From contig CACJNI010000002.1 in NCBI GenBank assembly GCA_902594705.1, positions 1 to 64,000 on the forward strand: 64,000 bases of DNA, written 5' to 3'. The stretch comes from an uncultured Pelagibacteraceae bacterium. GTDB lineage: Bacteria; Pseudomonadota; Alphaproteobacteria; Pelagibacterales; Pelagibacteraceae. Within the stretch, counting starts at the first letter, position 1. Every line of letters begins with the position of its first letter. Shown here piece after piece: positions 9,202-17,952 of this stretch. The translations under genes were made by a program, and so were the position numbers. The notes under the pieces were generated by a model that did no database searches, was not told the origin of the DNA, and saw only the letters and a list, made by a program, of their open reading frames with translations.

Positions 9202-10155
9202 TCATGATTTTGCAAATAAATTTGTTAATTCATAAACAATTGTTGCTGCAGCTAGAGAGGTTACTTCTGCATGGTCATAAGCAGGCGCAACTTCAACTAC
9301 ATCTGCAGAAATCAAATTTAAGCCTGATAAACCCCTGAGGACGTTTACCATTTCTCTTGTGGTCATTCCTGCAATTTCAGGTGTTCCTGTGCCTGGTGCA
9401 AATGCTGGATCTAATACATCAATATCAATGGACAAATATAATGCATTATCACCTACTCTATTTTTTATTCTTTCAACGATTTTATCAATTCCTTCTGTTT
9501 GAAATTCATCACAATGAATAATTTTAAATCCAAAGCTTTCATCATTTTTTATATCATCTCTACTATAAAGTGGACCTCTTATACCTACATGCATAGAGGC
9601 ATCATCTAAAAATAAATTTTCCTCACGAGCTCTTCTAAATGGAGTGCCATGCGTATATGGTGCTCCAAAGTAGGTATCCCAGGTATCTAAATGGGCATCA
9701 AAATGAACAAGTGATACGGGTCCATTATTCTTTTTATTGGCTGCTCTAAGTAAAGGCACAGCAATTGTGTGATCTCCTCCAAGGCTTATTATTCCTCCAA
9801 CTTTATTTAATAAATCGGTTACTCCTACTTCAATTTGTTTGATGGCTTCATCAATATTAAATGGATTGCAAGTAATGTCACCTGCATCTGCAACTTGTTG
9901 TACTTTGAATGGTTCTACATCATAATTAGGATGATAATTAGTCCTTAAATGTCTAGATGCTTGTCTAATACTTTGTGGGCCAAATCTTGCACCTGGTCTA
10001 TAACTAGTTCCTGAATCAAATGGAACTCCGACAATAGCAACATCACAACTTTCTACATCTCTTAGCTCAGGTAATCTTGCAAATGTAGAAGGGCCAGCAT
10101 ATCTTGGGACTTCTGTGCCACTAACAGGCTGAATAGGTTTTTTAGACTTTGTCAT
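9202..10155 (-). CDS. speB: Agmatinase-family ureohydrolase
   Basis: This 317-residue enzyme hydrolyses a guanidino compound to urea and an amine. All six manganese ligands of the arginase fold are visible: H129 (GGDHT), D153, H155 and D157 (HFDAHLDTWD), and D244 and D246 (SIDIDVLDPAFAPGTGTPE). THGTPFRRA at about residue 168 is the agmatinase-type loop. Agmatine is the default substrate, but relatives act on guanidinobutyrate, guanidinopropionate or guanidine, and these cannot be separated by eye. The start overlaps the stop of a 44-codon membrane peptide (ATGA), suggesting coupled translation. The aldehyde dehydrogenase follows 20 bases downstream. Confidence 0.88.
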   Translation of the reverse strand: MTKSKKPIQPVSGTEVPRYAGPSTFARLPELRDVESCDVAIVGVPFDSGTSYRPGARFGPQSIRQASRHLRTNYHPNYDVEPFKVQQVADAGDITCNPFNIDEAIKQIEVGVTDLLNKVGGIISLGGDHTIAVPLLRAANKKNNGPVSLVHFDAHLDTWDTYFGAPYTHGTPFRRAREENLFLDDASMHVGIRGPLYSRDDIKNDESFGFKIIHCDEFQTEGIDKIVERIKNRVGDNALYLSIDIDVLDPAFAPGTGTPEIAGMTTREMVNVLRGLSGLNLISADVVEVAPAYDHAEVTSLAAATIVYELTNLFAKS

Positions 10156-10286
10156 TTTAGTAATAAGAATATTATTAGAATGATCCAGAAAAAGGGATAA
10201 TAGAAATATATGTATTTTTTCGCAAACATCTTAGGCACTGACTCATGATCTCTATTAATATTTTTTTTTCTTTTTCTTTTTTTCAT
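10152..10286 (-). CDS. Small membrane peptide, 44 aa, coupled to speB
   Basis: I found this frame by reading the gap between speB and the plus-strand metallopeptidase gene. It runs from ATG at 10286 to TGA at 10152-10154. The N-terminal half is strongly basic (begins MKKRKRKKNINRDHES) and the C-terminal half is aromatic and hydrophobic, ending WIILIIFLLLK, which suits a single membrane helix with the basic end in the cytoplasm. An AGGA sits about 9 bases before the start, and the stop forms an ATGA overlap with the speB start. Together these argue for a real gene. I do not recognise the family. It may anchor or regulate something, or serve mainly as a translated leader of speB. Confidence 0.55.
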   Translation of the reverse strand: MKKRKRKKNINRDHESVPKMFAKKYIYFYYPFFWIILIIFLLLK

Positions 10287-10339
10287 TAAATAAATCCTAT
10301 CACATTCATATTATATCTAATATCATCAAAATTATTAAA

Positions 10340-11071
10340 ATGAGATACATTATATTAATATTTCTATTATTTTTTAATTTTTCTTATGTAAATGCAGATG
10401 CAATATATAATTTGATTAAAATTCCTAATTTAGAAGTTCATAGGATTGATAATTTAAATGGTATCAAATATTTGGTATCGAAAAGAGGTTTTGTAATAGG
10501 TGATACAAATAATATTAAATGTAACGGCATAAATAATAGTGATTTGGATCGTGAATTTAATACAATTCAAAATAATCTGAGGGATTATAACTCAAATTTC
10601 TTAAGGAAAATAAATTTGAAATTTGTAGTTCTATGCAAAAACTTACAAATTTCAGGCATTAATACAGGAGGTATACCAGATAATAAATTCAGAACTTTAA
10701 TCTTAGACTTAACATTTAACCAAAACTATTTCGAAAGAATGATCCATCATGAAATATTTCATATGATTGACAACAGTTTTCCAGAGCTTTTTAAAAAAAA
10801 TAAATGGAGTGAACTTAATAATAAAGATTTTTCTTACGCATCATGTTCTACATGTACTGATTTATTAGGTTTAGATTTAGAAATTATGAAAGGCTTTTTA
10901 ACAGAATATTCAATGAGCACAGCTGAAGAAGATATGGCTGAAATTTATTCATTATTAAAAACAAACTTTAAAGAAATAGATTTATTAATTAAAAAAGATA
11001 ATATTTTAACTAAGAAGAAAAATTTCTTAATTAATGGTCTTAAAGAAATAGATGAAAAGTTTATTTTTTGA
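10340..11071 (+). CDS. Secreted zinc metallopeptidase-like protein
   Basis: This 243-residue protein has an N-terminal signal peptide (hydrophobic residues 3-17, cleavage likely after VNA at residue 19). The zinc motif HEIFH lies at residues 137-141, and a downstream EEDMAE at 196-201 offers the third ligand glutamate. This is gluzincin-like geometry, also found in putative zinc peptidases with no assigned substrate. A pair of cysteines (CSTC, residues 169-172) may form a disulphide or bind metal. The peptidase would act in the periplasm. The next gene, a membrane-anchored cyclophilin, starts on the base after its stop, so the two probably form an operon. Catalytic activity is inferred. Confidence 0.7.
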   Translation: MRYIILIFLLFFNFSYVNADAIYNLIKIPNLEVHRIDNLNGIKYLVSKRGFVIGDTNNIKCNGINNSDLDREFNTIQNNLRDYNSNFLRKINLKFVVLCKNLQISGINTGGIPDNKFRTLILDLTFNQNYFERMIHHEIFHMIDNSFPELFKKNKWSELNNKDFSYASCSTCTDLLGLDLEIMKGFLTEYSMSTAEEDMAEIYSLLKTNFKEIDLLIKKDNILTKKKNFLINGLKEIDEKFIF

Positions 11072-11719
11072 ATGATAAAAAAAATTAAACCATCGCTATC
11101 TGAAAAAATATTATTTATTTTTCTTATTCTGCTTATTATTTTAACTTTAGGTTCATTTTATATATTAAGTAATAAATGTCTTTTTGTAAAAAAAATCGAT
11201 TTAAATAACATTGATTTTAAAGATAAGATGAATATTGCAATTATGGAGGTTGAATGCGGTAACGTTCTAATAGAATTAGATCCTAAAATTGCACCTAAAG
11301 CTGTAAATCGATTTAAGAAGTTAATAAATAGAGGTTCCTATAATGGTTCAACATTTTATCGAGTAATAGAAAATACTTTAATACAAGCAGGAGATATTGA
11401 ATATGGAAATGTATCTAATCTAAATTATTCTAAAGTAGGAACTGGTAAATCTGGTTTAGGAACAATTAAATCTGAGCTTAGTAGTAATTTTTTATTTAAT
11501 GCTGGCTCTGTGGCTTTTGCTAGGAAAGATCAATTCGACACAGAAGATAGTGAATTTTTTATTACTTTAATAGATATACCAATATATCAAGGTGAATATA
11601 CTCCAATTGGAAGAGTAATTGCAGGGATGGACTCTTTAAAAAAAATTAAAGCGGGAAATAAATCAACCTATGTATTAAAGCCTGATTATATTAAAAATCT
11701 AAAGTTATTAGTTAACTAG
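11072..11719 (+). CDS. Membrane-anchored cyclophilin-type peptidyl-prolyl isomerase
   Basis: This 215-residue protein has one N-terminal membrane segment (about residues 14-33) and then a cyclophilin domain from about residue 52, which would lie in the periplasm. Recognisable parts are VLIELDPKIAPKAVNRF, the TFYRVIENTLIQAGDIEYG stretch (family FHRVI..FMIQGGD), and FITLIDIPIYQGEYTPIGR. Several active-site residues of well-studied cyclophilins are changed (Tyr for the histidine of FHR), so activity may be reduced. It directly follows the metallopeptidase gene. Its last 12 bases overlap the convergent fadN-type gene. Confidence 0.82.
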   Translation: MIKKIKPSLSEKILFIFLILLIILTLGSFYILSNKCLFVKKIDLNNIDFKDKMNIAIMEVECGNVLIELDPKIAPKAVNRFKKLINRGSYNGSTFYRVIENTLIQAGDIEYGNVSNLNYSKVGTGKSGLGTIKSELSSNFLFNAGSVAFARKDQFDTEDSEFFITLIDIPIYQGEYTPIGRVIAGMDSLKKIKAGNKSTYVLKPDYIKNLKLLVN

Positions 11720-13930
11720 AGGTTTTCCAGTTGATAATGTGTGTTTAATTCTATCTTGGGTTTTACTTGTCTCAATTAATTTCATGAAAGCATCTAACTC
11801 TAATTTAAACAACTGATCTTCTGTAAGCGTTTTATCTATAGTTGTATCACCACCACTTAAAACATTTGCTAGCTCGGTTCCAACCATCATTCCATGATCT
11901 AATATAATTTTATCGTTATAAAGTTTTTCTAACATACCAACCATTTTGTCTTTTAAAGATTTGCCAGATAAATTAAATGTGCATTCTTTTGGAGGAGTAA
12001 ATTCTTTATTTTGATCCAAAATTTTTCTAGCTTCATTTAATAAACTATTTCTGCTCATAATTTTTTTATTTTCAGGGATTAAATACTTTAGAGGTTCAGC
12101 TTCCACTGGAGATGTTGCAGTTTTTGCATAACCAATGATATCAAAAACTTTTAAAGGTGCAAAATCCGGATCATTTTTTGCCTCGTCTGTTTGAGACCAT
12201 CTCCATAACATTTCTTTACATCCTCCTCCGGCTGGAACTAAACCAACCAATGTTTCAACTAATCCAACAACAATATTTGTATGCGAAGCAACAAAGTTGC
12301 TTTGAACTAAAACTTCAAAACCCCCTCCAAGTGTAAGACCTGATGGTGCTGAAACTACTGGAAATTTTGAGTATTTTAAGTGTTTGCATGTTTCTTGAAA
12401 ATAACCGACAAATTTTTCTATTGATTTAAAGTCACCTTTATCTGCAAAATTCATAGTATATGTTAAATTAACACCAGCAGAAAACTGCATACTTTCATTA
12501 ATAATTATCAATGGTTTGTCTGTAGCGTTTTTTAAAGAGTCCATTGAATCATAATCTAAAGCGTTTGCTTTAGTTGTAAATTCGACAATGTTAAATTCAG
12601 GAAATCTGTAAATTTCAGCAGAATTATTTTTATCAAGTTTAAGGGCTCTTGGTTTAATTTTTCCTAAAGTTTCAATTTCAGTATATTGTTGTCTCTCACC
12701 ATAAAAATTTTCATCTTTGGATTTTGATAAATTTTCTAAGAATTTATTTCCCTCAAAATTATCAATTTTTTGAAAAAAATTATTTACTCCAATTTCTTTT
12801 AACATTTCAAAAGGCCCTCTAGACCAATTGAAGCCAAGTCTCATTGCTTCATCAATGTCGTTAAACTTATCTGTAATACCTGGAACTAATGAAGAAGAAT
12901 ATTTTATTATTTTAGAAATTACTGACCAAGCATAATCTCCATATTTATCTCCACGATTAATTAATTTTTTTAAATCAACTTTTTCAGATTTAAGATCTAT
13001 TTTTTTTGAAGTAGAATATTCCCCAGTTTCAAGATTGATGGCCTCTAAAATTTTCTTACCACCCTCTTTATTCATTCTATAAAATCCACCTTTTCCTTTT
13101 CGACCAGTATATCCGGTTTCTATTAATTTTTTTACAAGTGGCATTTCTCTTGCTACAGGTTGAAATGGATCACTTTCAGGTAACTCTTTAATAAAACTTT
13201 TCAATACATCTGCCATTAAATCGATACCAATTAGGTCATACAATCCAAATACTCCAGTTTTAGGTATACCCATTGGTCTGCCAAAGACAGCATCAGCCTC
13301 TTCTACACTAAGTTTCATATTAAATGCTTCGGTCATTGCAATTTGCATTGCGTAAACTCCAATTCTATTACCTAAAAATCCTGGAGTGTCATTACAGATA
13401 ATTGCACCTTTACCTAAGTCTATTTCACAAAAGTCTTTTAAAAGTTTAACTTTATCTAAATCACTTTCATTACTTTTTACTATTTCAAGTAAATCCATGT
13501 ATCTAACAGGATTAAAGAAGTGAGTTATGCAAAAATCCTTTTTGTCTTGATCAGATAATTTTTCTGATAGAACACTTATTGGAATAGATGAGGTATTAGA
13601 TGAAACAACAGATTCTTTTTTTCTATGTTTAAAAATTTTTTCGTAAATATTGTGTTTTATATCTATTCTTTCTACAACAGCTTCTACAATCCAATCTGCA
13701 TTCGAAACCACATCAAAGTTTTCTTCAATGTTTCCTACATGTATATTATCTAATTTTGATTTATCTATTAACAATGGAGGTCTAGATTTTCCTATTCTCT
13801 CTTTAGCCTTTTGACTAATTTCTGTAGTTAAATCCAACAAAGTAACAGGAACATTTGCGTTACATAAATGTGCAGCTATACCACTCCCCATTGTTCCAGA
13901 ACCAATTACAACTACATTATTTATTTTCAT
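11708..13930 (-). CDS. FadN-type 3-hydroxyacyl-CoA dehydrogenase / enoyl-CoA hydratase
   Basis: This 740-residue bifunctional beta-oxidation enzyme has the dehydrogenase domain first. The NAD-binding motif IGSGTMGSGIAAHLCNA is at residues 9-25, HFFNPVRYMDLLEIV carries the catalytic histidine, and NDTPGFLGNRIG leads into the C-terminal dehydrogenase domain (to about residue 410). A crotonase-fold hydratase follows, with the oxyanion-hole segment SAPSGLTLGGGFEVLVQ and VETLVGLVPAGGGCKE. FadB/FadJ have the opposite order (hydratase first), so this is the FadN-like architecture. The partner thiolase could be the gene at 25897. A 57-base gap upstream can hold its own promoter. Confidence 0.9.
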   Translation of the reverse strand: MKINNVVVIGSGTMGSGIAAHLCNANVPVTLLDLTTEISQKAKERIGKSRPPLLIDKSKLDNIHVGNIEENFDVVSNADWIVEAVVERIDIKHNIYEKIFKHRKKESVVSSNTSSIPISVLSEKLSDQDKKDFCITHFFNPVRYMDLLEIVKSNESDLDKVKLLKDFCEIDLGKGAIICNDTPGFLGNRIGVYAMQIAMTEAFNMKLSVEEADAVFGRPMGIPKTGVFGLYDLIGIDLMADVLKSFIKELPESDPFQPVAREMPLVKKLIETGYTGRKGKGGFYRMNKEGGKKILEAINLETGEYSTSKKIDLKSEKVDLKKLINRGDKYGDYAWSVISKIIKYSSSLVPGITDKFNDIDEAMRLGFNWSRGPFEMLKEIGVNNFFQKIDNFEGNKFLENLSKSKDENFYGERQQYTEIETLGKIKPRALKLDKNNSAEIYRFPEFNIVEFTTKANALDYDSMDSLKNATDKPLIIINESMQFSAGVNLTYTMNFADKGDFKSIEKFVGYFQETCKHLKYSKFPVVSAPSGLTLGGGFEVLVQSNFVASHTNIVVGLVETLVGLVPAGGGCKEMLWRWSQTDEAKNDPDFAPLKVFDIIGYAKTATSPVEAEPLKYLIPENKKIMSRNSLLNEARKILDQNKEFTPPKECTFNLSGKSLKDKMVGMLEKLYNDKIILDHGMMVGTELANVLSGGDTTIDKTLTEDQLFKLELDAFMKLIETSKTQDRIKHTLSTGKPLVN

Positions 13931-13987
13931 AAAAAAGAATTCTTATATTAAATTGAGACTGAGTAGGAAATAAAATAAATGTCATAA

Positions 13988-16015
13988 CTACTGCTGTAAA
14001 CTTGCTAATTCATCAATATTAATATGACATCTAATAGCGTTACCATTTTCACCTATTTGCCATGGTGGAACCTCTAAATTACAAATATCGCCTATTTTCC
14101 TAGGGCATCTTCCTTGAAAAGAACAGCCTTTCTCAGGGGGTTTTTCCTCTACTATATCCTCAGCTACTAATTTTGGTTTTATATCTGGATCTGGTTCCAA
14201 AACAGCACCTAATAATACTTCAGTATAAGGATGTGATGGAAATTTGTAGACATTTTGAGAAGGACCAATTTCACATAATCTTCCTTGATATAAAACTGCA
14301 ACTCTATCACTAATTGCTCTAACAACAGCCAAATCATGAGAAACAAATACATAAGTTGTTCCTAGATCTTCTTTTAATTGTTGTAATAAGTTTAAAACAG
14401 CTGCTTGAACCGAAACATCTAAAGCTGATGTAACCTCATCACACAAAATTATATCTGGCTTAGCAGCAAATGCTCTTGCAACTGCAACTCTTTGTTTCTC
14501 ACCACCTGATAATTGTCTAGGATATCTTGACATATAAAATTCTCCTAACCTTACTTTTTTTAGTAGATCGATTATATTTTTTTTTAATTCTTCTCCTGAT
14601 AAATTAAAATACAACTTTAGAGGCTGAGAAAGTATTTGTTCAACAGTGTGGTTTGGATTTAATGACTCGTCCGGATTTTGAAATATGAGTTGTATTGCTC
14701 GCAGATCATTTGGATTTCTCATTTTTAAATTAGAAGATAATATACGATCATTTTCAAATTTAATTTGACCATCTTTTGTTTTGAGTAAACCAGCAATTGA
14801 TTTTAAGATAGTAGATTTACCACTTCCAGACTCACCAACCAGTGCAATAGTCTCTCCTTTTTTTATATCTATATTTATATCTTTAACTGTTGGGTTTTGA
14901 TCAGAGATTTTATTTAATAATTGATCAAAAAATTTTTGCTTTGCATAACTAATTGAAACATCCTTTAATTTTAAAACTTCAATTGCTTCACTATTATTTG
15001 ATTTTTTTGTTATTGAAGTTTGTAAATTGTTATTTTGATTTATTAATTCATTGTGATTAAAACATCTAACATTGGTATTTAATTCTTTAATATGTTCCAG
15101 ATCTGGTGTATTTTTTTTACAATGATCAGTTGCTAAGTTACATCTATCATAAAAACTACAACCTTCATTTATACTTCCAGGCTGAGGTTGGCTTCCTGGC
15201 ATAGAAGCTGGAAGTCCAGCTAGTGAGAGTTTAGGTATCGATTTTAACAATCCATAAGTATAAGGATGAATAGGTTCCTTTAATATTTTTCTTGCTGGTC
15301 CTTCTAAAACAATTTCTCCCGCATACATTACAACTATTCTATCACTGACTTGCGCTATAGCTCCAAGATCATGACTAACATAGATCATAGATGTTCCAGT
15401 ATCTTTTGCTATAAATCTTAATAGTTCTAATACATGCGCCTGTGTTGTAACGTCTAATCCAGTAGTTGGCTCATCTAACAAAAGTAAATCTGGTTTGCCA
15501 GCCAATGCCATTGCGACAGCCACTCTTTGTTGCTGCCCTCCAGAAAGCTCGTGTGGATAACGAAAAGCCATAGTTTCTGGTGAAGGAAGTCTAACTTTAT
15601 TTAGTAACTCCGAAATTTTTTTATCTCTCTCTGTTTTATTCAGATCTGTATGTAATCTTAATGCTTCATCAATTTGGTATCCAATTTTTAAATTAGGTGT
15701 TAGTGCTTGTCCTGCATTTTGAGGTATCATGGCTATTTTTCTACCTCTAATTTTTTCTAGCTGCCTACTGCTCATCTTCAATAAATCCTCAGATTTAAAG
15801 AGGCATTCACCCTTAAGAGGAAATAAGCCTTGTTTTATATAGCCCATCATTGCAAGTGCTAATGTGCTTTTTCCAGAACCCGACTCCCCTACGATCCCTA
15901 CAGTCTCTCCTTTCTTAATGTTGGTTGAAACATTTCTAAGTATTGAAATTTGTTTGCCCTTCTGACTATTAAATCCAATTGATAAATTTTTAACACTTTC
16001 AATTATTTCGCTCAT
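13988..16015 (-). CDS. Fused dipeptide/oligopeptide ABC transporter ATPase (DppD-DppF type)
   Basis: This 675-residue protein contains two complete ABC ATPase domains. Each has a Walker A (GESGSGKST near residue 43 and again near residue 394), a signature (LSGGQQQRVAVA; LSGGEKQRVAVA) and a Walker B (LLLLDEPTTGLD; IILCDEVTSALD). Each also has the oligopeptide-type C-terminal extension with conserved cysteines (GCSFYDRC, GCSFQGRCP), which in this family can bind an Fe-S cluster. In E. coli the two halves are separate DppD/DppF or fused as in GsiA. It energises import through the two permeases encoded directly upstream. The substrate class is peptide-like by family but not proven. Confidence 0.93.
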   Translation of the reverse strand: MSEIIESVKNLSIGFNSQKGKQISILRNVSTNIKKGETVGIVGESGSGKSTLALAMMGYIKQGLFPLKGECLFKSEDLLKMSSRQLEKIRGRKIAMIPQNAGQALTPNLKIGYQIDEALRLHTDLNKTERDKKISELLNKVRLPSPETMAFRYPHELSGGQQQRVAVAMALAGKPDLLLLDEPTTGLDVTTQAHVLELLRFIAKDTGTSMIYVSHDLGAIAQVSDRIVVMYAGEIVLEGPARKILKEPIHPYTYGLLKSIPKLSLAGLPASMPGSQPQPGSINEGCSFYDRCNLATDHCKKNTPDLEHIKELNTNVRCFNHNELINQNNNLQTSITKKSNNSEAIEVLKLKDVSISYAKQKFFDQLLNKISDQNPTVKDINIDIKKGETIALVGESGSGKSTILKSIAGLLKTKDGQIKFENDRILSSNLKMRNPNDLRAIQLIFQNPDESLNPNHTVEQILSQPLKLYFNLSGEELKKNIIDLLKKVRLGEFYMSRYPRQLSGGEKQRVAVARAFAAKPDIILCDEVTSALDVSVQAAVLNLLQQLKEDLGTTYVFVSHDLAVVRAISDRVAVLYQGRLCEIGPSQNVYKFPSHPYTEVLLGAVLEPDPDIKPKLVAEDIVEEKPPEKGCSFQGRCPRKIGDICNLEVPPWQIGENGNAIRCHINIDELASLQQ

Positions 16016-16909
16016 TTAAACAGGTGCCTTTGTTGAACGATCAATTCCTAAAGCTTTTGCAAATGCATCAGCTGTTAAATTTATTCCAATAATTAACGAA
16101 CTTAATCCTACTATTGGAGCAATTACGGACCAGTATGCAAACGACATCAATCCTCTAGCATTAGATATCATCAAACCCCAATCAGGTGTTGGAGGACTGA
16201 CACCAAAACCTAAGAATGACAATGAGCTAAATCCTAATAACATCCAAGACCATCTCATTGCTCCTTCTACTAATATAGCATCTCTAACATTTGGAATAAT
16301 TTCATTCCAAATAATAGACATGTTGCTATGACCTCTAGCTCTTGCTGAAACTATAAAGTCTTTAGCAATAACATCGTGCGTAGCAGCTCTAGCAACTCTT
16401 ACTATTCCTTTACCATAAAAAAAACCTAGTGCAGGAATTAAAACCTCTGTTGATGTTCCTAAAAGAGAAACAATTAATAACATTGCAAGTATCCAGGGGA
16501 TAGAAAGAAACGCATCAACAACTCTCATTACAACGTCATCAATTTTACCTCCAACTAAACCACAAAAAATTCCAAGTAAACCTCCCCACAGAAGAGCTAT
16601 AAGTGATCCAAAGAAAGTTACCGTAAGAGCTGTTCGCCCTCCAAGTATTGTTCTTGTAAAAACATCTCTACCCAAGCTATCTGTTCCAAACCAATGTTCA
16701 GCTGAGGGTGCAAGTAACATGGTATTTGGGCTAATAGCTTTATAATCGTATGGTGCAATGTAAGGGCTTATTAATGCTAAGATTACATGAAATAATACAA
16801 TTGTAAGTCCAATCAACCCAGAAGGTTTGGAGGCCATAGTTTTTAAAATCTCAAAAGCCTTTTCTAGTTTGTTTTTTTGTTTATCCTCTGTAATTAAATT
16901 ACTCTCCAT
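16016..16909 (-). CDS. dppC: Peptide-type ABC permease, DppC family
   Basis: This 297-residue inner-membrane permease has about six membrane helices. The N-terminal extension ends in a hydrophobic segment followed by APYDYKAISPNTMLLAPSAE and HWFGTDSLGRDVFTR, which is the DppC/OppC hallmark. The coupling helix is ARARGHSNMSIIWNEIIPN (EAA loop). It lies 1 base after the dppB-type gene and directly before the fused ATPase gene, so all three are one unit. The substrate is set by the binding protein at 17953. Confidence 0.92.
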   Translation of the reverse strand: MESNLITEDKQKNKLEKAFEILKTMASKPSGLIGLTIVLFHVILALISPYIAPYDYKAISPNTMLLAPSAEHWFGTDSLGRDVFTRTILGGRTALTVTFFGSLIALLWGGLLGIFCGLVGGKIDDVVMRVVDAFLSIPWILAMLLIVSLLGTSTEVLIPALGFFYGKGIVRVARAATHDVIAKDFIVSARARGHSNMSIIWNEIIPNVRDAILVEGAMRWSWMLLGFSSLSFLGFGVSPPTPDWGLMISNARGLMSFAYWSVIAPIVGLSSLIIGINLTADAFAKALGIDRSTKAPV

Positions 16910-16910
16910 T

Positions 16911-17867
16911 TTATTTTCTTATCTGTAAACTTTTTAATCTTGGATTAAGCATTAGTGTCATTAAATCTGCAATTAAATTTATTCCCACATAGATTGATGC
17001 CAATATTATCGCTAACGCTTGAACAACAGGTAAATCTCTATTTGATATAGACTCAATTACCAGTCTGCCTAAACCTGGATAATTAAAAACTACTTCTGTA
17101 ACAACAACACCTCCTAGCAACCAAGCAATTGTTAGTGCTACTACATTTATTGCTGGCAATAATGCATTTGGCAATACATGTCTAAATACCATTTTCCAAT
17201 ATGGAACACCTTTTAAAATTGCCATTTGCACATAATCACTAGCCATTACTTGAATTACACTTGAACGTACCATTCTTGCCATGTGTGCTGTCATTATCAT
17301 TGAAATAGCAACAACAGGTAAAATTATATTCGAGAGTAATTCATAAAAAGTTGCATCCGATGGTATAATCACGATGCCTGGTAGCCAACCAAGCCAAATT
17401 GCAACAATTAAAATTAGTAAAGTAGCACTAATAAACTCAGGAATAGTCATTGAAAAAATTGTGATAGTTGAGATCATAATATCTGGAAGCTTATCTCTCC
17501 AAAGAGCAGTTATTATTCCTAGTACAATTGCTAAAGGAATTCCTATAAGTATTGAAACAGAGGCTAAAACTAAGGAGTTTTTAACTCTTGGACCTAGTAC
17601 TTCATTAATTGGCATTTCTCCACTTAAAGAGTAACCAAAATCACCTCGTACAACATTTGATGCCCATTCCAAGTATCTTTCATAAGCAGGAACATCTAGA
17701 CCAAGTCTTTTTATGCAAGCATCAAGAGCTGATCCATAAGCTTCTCTCTCTAAATATGTTGTGCATGCATCCCCAGGTAAAACTTCTACACCTACAAATG
17801 TAATCAATGAAACTATAAATAAGGTGATAAGCCCTAGTCCAATTCTTTTTAAAATTAATAAAAGCAT
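16911..17867 (-). CDS. dppB: Peptide-type ABC permease, DppB family
   Basis: This 318-residue inner-membrane permease begins with a helix at residues 7-28. The periplasmic loop region carries RLGLDVPAYERYLEWASN and VVRGDFGYSL, and the EAA loop is AILKGVPYWKMVFRHVLPNAL, here in the usual DppB position. GGVVVTEVVFNYPGLGRLV near the C-terminus is typical of the family. A cysteine-containing insert (about residues 34-50) replaces the shorter first loop of enterobacterial DppB. It is separated from the binding-protein gene by an 85-base gap with a hairpin terminator. Confidence 0.92.
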   Translation of the reverse strand: MLLLILKRIGLGLITLFIVSLITFVGVEVLPGDACTTYLEREAYGSALDACIKRLGLDVPAYERYLEWASNVVRGDFGYSLSGEMPINEVLGPRVKNSLVLASVSILIGIPLAIVLGIITALWRDKLPDIMISTITIFSMTIPEFISATLLILIVAIWLGWLPGIVIIPSDATFYELLSNIILPVVAISMIMTAHMARMVRSSVIQVMASDYVQMAILKGVPYWKMVFRHVLPNALLPAINVVALTIAWLLGGVVVTEVVFNYPGLGRLVIESISNRDLPVVQALAIILASIYVGINLIADLMTLMLNPRLKSLQIRK

Positions 17868-17914
17868 AAGATTAACTAGAACTTTTTAACAAAAATAAAT
17901 TAAATAGAAATAAA

Positions 17915-17942
17915 ATAAAGGCCGCTTTTATGCGGCCTTTAT
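17915..17942 (-). terminator. Hairpin between binding protein and permease genes
   Basis: An 11-bp perfect stem (17915-17925 with 17932-17942; core AAAGGCCGC / GCGGCCTTT) encloses a 6-base loop. It lies 11 bases after the stop of the binding-protein gene and is followed on the minus strand by a T-rich run broken by single A and C. It probably works as a partial terminator or 3'-end stabiliser, so that binding protein is made in excess over the permeases and ATPase downstream. Confidence 0.8.
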
Positions 17943-17952
17943 CTAAATACTT

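Noticed and set aside
13917..13985. 22-codon minus-strand frame overlapping the fadN-type start
   Set aside because: It overlaps a real start codon out of frame, has no ribosome site, and lacks the clean stop/start junction seen for the two small frames I kept.
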